The notes below the pieces were generated by a model. It was not told where the DNA came from, searched no databases, and saw only the letters and a list, made by a program, of their open reading frames with translations. A DNA stretch of 54,555 nucleotides from Deltaproteobacteria bacterium (GTDB taxonomy: Bacteria; Bdellovibrionota_C; UBA2361; OMII01). Made by a program: the position numbers and the translations under genes. Position 1 is the stretch's first letter, and each line of letters opens with the position of its first letter. The stretch spans positions 1-54,555 of the forward strand of contig CANLJX010000004.1 of NCBI GenBank assembly GCA_947491545.1, in the 5' to 3' direction. This document shows, one piece after another, positions 50,606 through 54,555 of the stretch.

Positions 50606-50969
50606 CCCGGGGGCGGCTTAAGCGAGACTGGTGCAAACCCGAGGGTTCAAAGGTAAGCATAGCCTGGCGACAGATCGTGCCGGTTGCCCACAATATTCGT
50701 GTCGAGATGCCCGAATGAGGACTAGGAGCCCGGTGCAAGTGCAGGAGGATGAGAAGGGGAAAGATAAGGAAAAGCTCGGAGGAAAGAGCACCCTGCTACG
50801 AAATCCTCAGGGACAAGACATGTTTTCTACAGAGCGCTACAAACCCCTTTTTCGATTCACCATGCCGGGGTATCGTGTTGGTCCATAACAGAGTTAGCCT
50901 GGAGCGCCGGGGCCCATGTCTTTTCTGGGTTGCCCGCCGCAGGTCTTAAGTCCACCGAGGGGTCGTCGT
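50606..50969. other. 364-bp gap with a dispersed repeat
   Basis: The gap contains copy B of the repeat first seen at 33567 (50717-50770) and its loosely similar continuation. No gene is evident. The promoter of the TSP3 gene probably lies in the last 100 bases. Confidence 0.55.
50717..50770. repeat. GTGCAAGTGCAGGAG intergenic repeat, copy B
   Basis: The segment around CCGGTGCAAGTGCAGGAGGA and the AGGGGAAAGATAAGG tail align with 33567-33622. Both lie in otherwise non-coding DNA. Confidence 0.65.
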
Positions 50970-51887
50970 ATGTTCAAGAAGTCCGTGCTTGAGAAGGCTG
51001 CGTCTTGTATCGCATTCATGTCGGTGGCGGTTTTGGTTAGCGGCACTGACGCGTGCCAGACGGACTACTCAATCGGCGGACAGTCACAAGGTCCTGTGGG
51101 GACGGGAACCCCGACGTCTGAACCGACCAGCACGCCAACCTCAGAGACCACCGGGACTCCTTCCGACACCGAAGAGCCCACGCCGCAGACAACCGGAACT
51201 CCGGCGTCGACGTCAACAGCGACAGCCACTCCTGACCAGAACATTGAGGGGCTTAGTGCAAAGAAGAGCGGGCTGCTCGACGAACTATCCCAGGCAGCGG
51301 AAAAAGACGAAGAGGGTGGGGGCACTGCTGCTGGCGGCTCAGCGGCGGGGGGAGCATCCGGCAACTGGCTCGGACAGGGATTCAAGGACCAGGAGGTAGC
51401 GGCCGGTTTCGCCGATGGCGATGGCGATGGATTCTCTGACGAGCTCGAGCTTACGCTCGCAAGCGACGCACAGAGCGCGCAGTCAGTTCCTGATGGTGGC
51501 ACCTCGACCGACGTCAATCTGCGGGTGCGGGCGGCTGATGCCGACTTGGACGGCGTCCTAGACGCCAATGAGCTGACCGAGGGCACCAATGCCCAGTCAA
51601 ACGACTCCGACGGAGATGGACGCATCGACGGAGCTGAAGTGCTCTCAGGCGGCAACCCACGTGATCCGAAGGACACCTACCCGGATGGGGATGGTGATGG
51701 GCTAAGCGATACTTACGAGGCGGAGGTAGGAACAGACCCTGCCAAGATGGATAGTGACAGCGACGGCCTGCGGGATGACCTAGAGTTCGTGTTTGGTTCT
51801 AACCCAAAGGTGGCTGATTCAGACAATGACGGGATCTCCGACGGGCGAGAGTACACTCTCGGCTCTGATCCGATGGCAGCAGAGTAG
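50970..51887 (+). CDS. secreted thrombospondin type 3 repeat protein
   Basis: A 305-residue protein (ATG at 50970). A signal-like N terminus (MSVAVLVSGTDAC) contains a Cys that could be lipidated. A Thr/Pro/Ser-rich linker (residues about 45-95) and a short Gly/Ala-rich part (GGSAAGGASG) follow. From about residue 145 to the end there are five or so Ca2+-binding repeats (DGDGDGFSDELELTL, DADLDGVLDANELTEG, DSDGDGRIDGAEVLSGG, DGDGDGLSDTYEAEVG). They resemble thrombospondin type 3 or dockerin-like loops. Such repeats stiffen cell-surface proteins when calcium is bound. It follows the FG-GAP gene. Confidence 0.85.
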   Translation: MFKKSVLEKAASCIAFMSVAVLVSGTDACQTDYSIGGQSQGPVGTGTPTSEPTSTPTSETTGTPSDTEEPTPQTTGTPASTSTATATPDQNIEGLSAKKSGLLDELSQAAEKDEEGGGTAAGGSAAGGASGNWLGQGFKDQEVAAGFADGDGDGFSDELELTLASDAQSAQSVPDGGTSTDVNLRVRAADADLDGVLDANELTEGTNAQSNDSDGDGRIDGAEVLSGGNPRDPKDTYPDGDGDGLSDTYEAEVGTDPAKMDSDSDGLRDDLEFVFGSNPKVADSDNDGISDGREYTLGSDPMAAE

Positions 51888-52025
51888 GGAAGCTCGATTC
51901 GGGCCAGAAGGCTCGATTCTATCGCCGTTCCGTTGCAAGATATGCACACTGTGGGTGCCATGGTCCCTCGGCAGCGACGTTTGCTGTGCGAGTGCATCAG
52001 GGCCCGTCAACCGTGTGGTGAAGCT

Positions 52026-53318
52026 ATGAACAGTGACCGTTCTCACGAGCTCTTTGCGCGTGCCAAGACATTCTTTCCTGGGGGCGTTAACTCTCCGGTG
52101 CGAGCCTTCCGCTCGGTGGGTGGAGAGCCCTTCATCGTCAAGCACGGCAAGGGACCGTTCCTGTTCGACGTCGATGGCAACAGGTACGTCGACTACATCA
52201 ATAGCTGGGGGCCGCTTGTACTCGGGCACGCCCACCCTGCAGTGGTGGCGGCGCTGCACGAGCAGGCGCAACTTGGCACGAGCTACGGCGCGTGTCACGA
52301 GCGTGAGGCCGAGCTGGCTCAGGTCGTGCGCGAACTCTTCCCCTCGCTTGAGCTGATGCGCTTCGTAAACTCAGGGACTGAGGCGGGGATGGCGGTGATT
52401 CGCCTCGCACGTGGCTTCACGGGTCGTCGCAAAATCGTGAAGTTTGAAGGGTGCTACCATGGTCATGCGGATGTGCTGTTGGCCAAGGCGGGCTCCGGAG
52501 TGTTGACGCTCGGATTGCCCGATTGCGCCGGCGTGCCGCCCTCAGCGGTGGAAGACACGCTGGTGGCCGAATTTAACAACGCAGAGTCAGTCGAGAGGCT
52601 CTTTGACGCGTGTGGGGAAGAGATAGCGGCCGTCATCGTTGAGCCAGTTGTCGGAAACTGTGGGCTGCTCGTGCCGGAGCCAGCGTTCCTCAAGGCTCTT
52701 CGCTCTATTACTGAGAAGCACGGTGCGCTCCTTATCTTCGACGAGGTGATGACAGGCTTCCGAGTGCACCTAGGAGGCGCGCAAGCCTTGTACGGAGTGC
52801 GCCCTGACCTCACGATGCTCGGAAAGGTGATTGGAGGAGGGCTGCCGGTCGGTGCCTTCGGCGGTCGCCGCGATATTATGGAGCGTCTTGCGCCCCTAGG
52901 CCCGGTGTACCAAGCAGGGACGCTCTCAGGAAATCCGCTAGCGATGGTTGCTGGGCTCTCAACGCTCAGCGAGTGGCGCAAGCCGGGCGTATTTGAGCGG
53001 GCGGTTGGCGTAACAGAGCGCCTGGTCGAAGGATTGCGCGCCGGCGCCGCAAATCACGGGCTCCCGCTCGTTGCCCAGTCAGTGGGTACTATGTTTGGCT
53101 TTTTCTTCTCAGAGAAGCCGGTGCGCTCGTACAGGGATACTCTCAGCGCTGACAAGGACGCGTTCAACCGCTTCTTCCACGCCATGCTTGAGGCGGGAGT
53201 CTACTTTGCTCCATCAGCTTTCGAGGCTGGATTTGTCTCGGTTGCGCACGATGGCGAGGCGATTGACTTCACCCTTGCCGTGCTCGATCAGGGATTTCGG
53301 GCGGCGAAGCAGCGATAG
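52026..53318 (+). CDS. hemL: glutamate-1-semialdehyde 2,1-aminomutase
   Basis: A 430-residue pyridoxal-phosphate enzyme of the C5 pathway. It turns glutamate-1-semialdehyde into 5-aminolevulinate for haem and other tetrapyrroles. Seen are the PGGVNSPVRAF start, RYVDYINSWGP, FVNSGTEAGMAVIRLARG, KFEGCYHGHAD, IFDEVMTGFRV, and the PLP lysine in LGKVIGGGLPVGAFGGR, then AGTLSGNPLAM. Its presence means the organism does not use the ALA-synthase route. The start is set at ATG 52026 because upstream residues are unlike the family. Confidence 0.97.
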   Translation: MNSDRSHELFARAKTFFPGGVNSPVRAFRSVGGEPFIVKHGKGPFLFDVDGNRYVDYINSWGPLVLGHAHPAVVAALHEQAQLGTSYGACHEREAELAQVVRELFPSLELMRFVNSGTEAGMAVIRLARGFTGRRKIVKFEGCYHGHADVLLAKAGSGVLTLGLPDCAGVPPSAVEDTLVAEFNNAESVERLFDACGEEIAAVIVEPVVGNCGLLVPEPAFLKALRSITEKHGALLIFDEVMTGFRVHLGGAQALYGVRPDLTMLGKVIGGGLPVGAFGGRRDIMERLAPLGPVYQAGTLSGNPLAMVAGLSTLSEWRKPGVFERAVGVTERLVEGLRAGAANHGLPLVAQSVGTMFGFFFSEKPVRSYRDTLSADKDAFNRFFHAMLEAGVYFAPSAFEAGFVSVAHDGEAIDFTLAVLDQGFRAAKQR

Positions 53319-53356
53319 GATGCGCGCCGATCAAAGCGATTGAGGGATGGAGGTCG

Positions 53357-54067
53357 CTACGCTGCTTCGGGCAGGGTCACCAGCGACGGAAAGAATCGCC
53401 ACACCTGATTGATTGCATCCGGCGGGAAGAGCTGTGCCGCGCATGTCACACCGATCGCAAACGAGCCCACGAGGATCGGTATGCAGAGCAGCGAGAGCAT
53501 AATCGCGGTGGAGAGTGGTGAGTTGCCGATGGCCCGGATTGCGTACATGAACACCAAAAATATCAGCGCCGCAGCGAAGTACACGAGCCAGGGAAACATC
53601 TCTAGCAACCAATCGTTCTGAGCGGGCTGGCCGTGAGCGAGAAACGACAGTACCGTCAGTTCTCCTTCGAGAGCGAAGTTAGCTATGTAGTAGGCGATCA
53701 TGAGAGGGATGGTAGCTACCAGGGCGTACACATTAGCCGCCACAACCTTTATGAGCGGCGCACTTATCCCCATGATTCGAAGCAGTATAGTGGTGCAAAG
53801 AGTAAACACCACGAAGCTCACCGCGAAGCATACCGTGATGGCCCAGGCAGCTTCCTTGTTAGCTGGAGCTACCCCTGAGCGGTACATGTAGAGCAGGGTT
53901 GGTAGCACAAGCACCGCAAACAGCCCCAGGAGGGACGAGATGATATACGGGGGAACAGGGCGCTCGATAAGGAGGTGGTCCATCGTCCCCTGGCGGTCTA
54001 GAACCGAGGACATGAGCAGGTCGAGTAGCCCCATCCGCCGCTCGTACTTTTTCATTTTTTGGACCAT
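53357..54067 (-). CDS. Yip1-like multi-pass membrane protein
   Basis: The 236-residue protein has five hydrophobic segments (about residues 45-62, 75-97, 108-130, 160-180, 190-215) and a short charged N terminus. The MGLLDLLMSSVLDRQGTMDHLL start and overall layout resemble Yip1-domain membrane proteins. Function in bacteria is poorly known. The start is uncertain: ATG 54067 or 54055. It is convergent with hemL (38 bases). Confidence 0.6.
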   Translation of the reverse strand: MVQKMKKYERRMGLLDLLMSSVLDRQGTMDHLLIERPVPPYIISSLLGLFAVLVLPTLLYMYRSGVAPANKEAAWAITVCFAVSFVVFTLCTTILLRIMGISAPLIKVVAANVYALVATIPLMIAYYIANFALEGELTVLSFLAHGQPAQNDWLLEMFPWLVYFAAALIFLVFMYAIRAIGNSPLSTAIMLSLLCIPILVGSFAIGVTCAAQLFPPDAINQVWRFFPSLVTLPEAA

Positions 54068-54281
54068 GCTTGGGTAGTGTGCAGCACAACTTCTTGGGTT
54101 GGCGAGCCCAAATCTTATTGGTAAGGCGGTAGCTTATAAATCATGCGGGCAAAATACGGTTTCTATGCGGGGCGCCTCATCTGCATTGCCTTTTCTCTAC
54201 ACTTGGTGTTGAATCGACGGCGCCCGTAGGTCACTGAGTCTACCACTGAAATAATTCCTCATGTTGTGAGGGGTTACTTGA

Positions 54282-54358
54282 GCGGGAGTAGCTCAGTTGG
54301 CTAGAGCATCAGCCTTCCAAGCTGAGGGTCGCGGGTTCGAGTCTCGTCTCCCGCTCCA
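54282..54358 (+). tRNA. tRNA-Gly (anticodon TCC)
   Basis: A full cloverleaf can be folded: acceptor GCGGGAG/CTCCCGC, D-arm GCTC/GAGC, anticodon stem TCAGC/GCTGA around loop CTTCCAA (anticodon TCC, reading GGA), and T-arm with TTCGAGT. The discriminator is T, as expected for glycine, and CCA is encoded. No second tRNA follows. Confidence 0.96.
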
Positions 54359-54360
54359 TT

Positions 54361-54555
54361 TTTCTTCCTTTGCGAACTTGGCTTCGCCAAGATTCGCAAG
54401 ACGGGTTAGGGTTTCTTCCTTTGCGAACTTGGCTTCGCCAAGATTCGCAAGACGGGTTAGGGCAACCCCTAACAACCCCAGTGCCAAATTCTTCCTTTGC
54501 CAACTTGGCTTCGCCAAGATTTGCAAGACGGGCTAGGGTTTCTTCCTTTGCGAAC
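54361..54555. repeat. 51-bp tandem repeat downstream of tRNA-Gly
   Basis: Two identical 51-bp units (54361-54411 and 54412-54462) are followed by a 25-bp spacer, a third unit with a few changes (54488-54538) and the start of a fourth, cut by the window end. Each unit contains the nested palindrome TTGCGAA-CTTGGC-TTC-GCCAAG-A-TTCGCAA, so each could form a strong hairpin. The array begins three bases after the CCA of the tRNA. Confidence 0.85.

Overview
The window reads as a contiguous piece of chromosome from a GC-rich, free-living Gram-negative bacterium. The evidence is several lipoprotein signal peptides, an O-antigen-type methyltransferase, dense membrane glycosyltransferase genes, an NhaD-type Na+/H+ antiporter, C5-pathway haem synthesis (hemL) and a heterodimeric pyruvate dehydrogenase E1. 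Thrombospondin type 3 calcium-binding repeats and many lipoproteins recall Deltaproteobacteria-like lineages, but nothing here fixes the phylum. I see no phage, plasmid or CRISPR signature.

Layout. 200-10115: a lone ArnT-like glycosyltransferase, two lipoproteins (an alpha/beta hydrolase and a C45/NTN-type hydrolase), a GroES-like protein, citrate synthase (gltA), a small secreted protein, nhaD and a DUF3313-like lipoprotein. 10721-32789: a surface-glycan locus with six large polytopic GT-C-like proteins (one carrying an N-terminal beta-propeller, one a C-terminal PA14-like domain), two methyltransferases, an acyltransferase-3/SGNH O-acetylase, a GT2 polyprenol-type transferase, two GT4-type transferases and an FAD/NAD(P)-binding protein. 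33712-37237: cysteine dioxygenase divergent from a cysteine-free Rrf2 regulator, then a lipase-like hydrolase, an FAH-family enzyme and a MazG-like pyrophosphohydrolase. 37472-40596: two unrecognised proteins. 40699-43198: pdhA-pdhB-gamma carbonic anhydrase operon. 43488-46207: RuvC-like nuclease, secreted EEP-family protein and an MBL-fold protein with altered metal ligands. 46417-48383: lexA-recA SOS pair. 48614-54067: orphan receiver protein, two secreted proteins (FG-GAP-like and TSP3), hemL and a membrane protein. 54282-54358: tRNA-Gly(TCC) followed by a 51-bp tandem repeat.

Functionally, the glycan locus has a lipid-linked sugar donor enzyme (GT2), cytoplasmic chain builders (two GT4), a chain-terminator-like methyltransferase, several periplasm-facing GT-C transferases and an O-acetylase. 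It could build and decorate a lipid-linked surface polysaccharide or glycosylate exported proteins.

The most unusual non-coding feature is a mosaic intergenic repeat family. An approximately 70-80 bp imperfect palindrome bounded by ACAAAGAG/CTCTTTGT occurs seven times, plus an eighth half-copy at the left window edge. It is often accompanied by CCGGNN-type hexamer blocks, ACGTGAACG palindromes and, in one place, seven tandem CCCGTT units that form a strong G-quadruplex motif on the opposite strand. These blocks occupy most of the larger gaps between genes.
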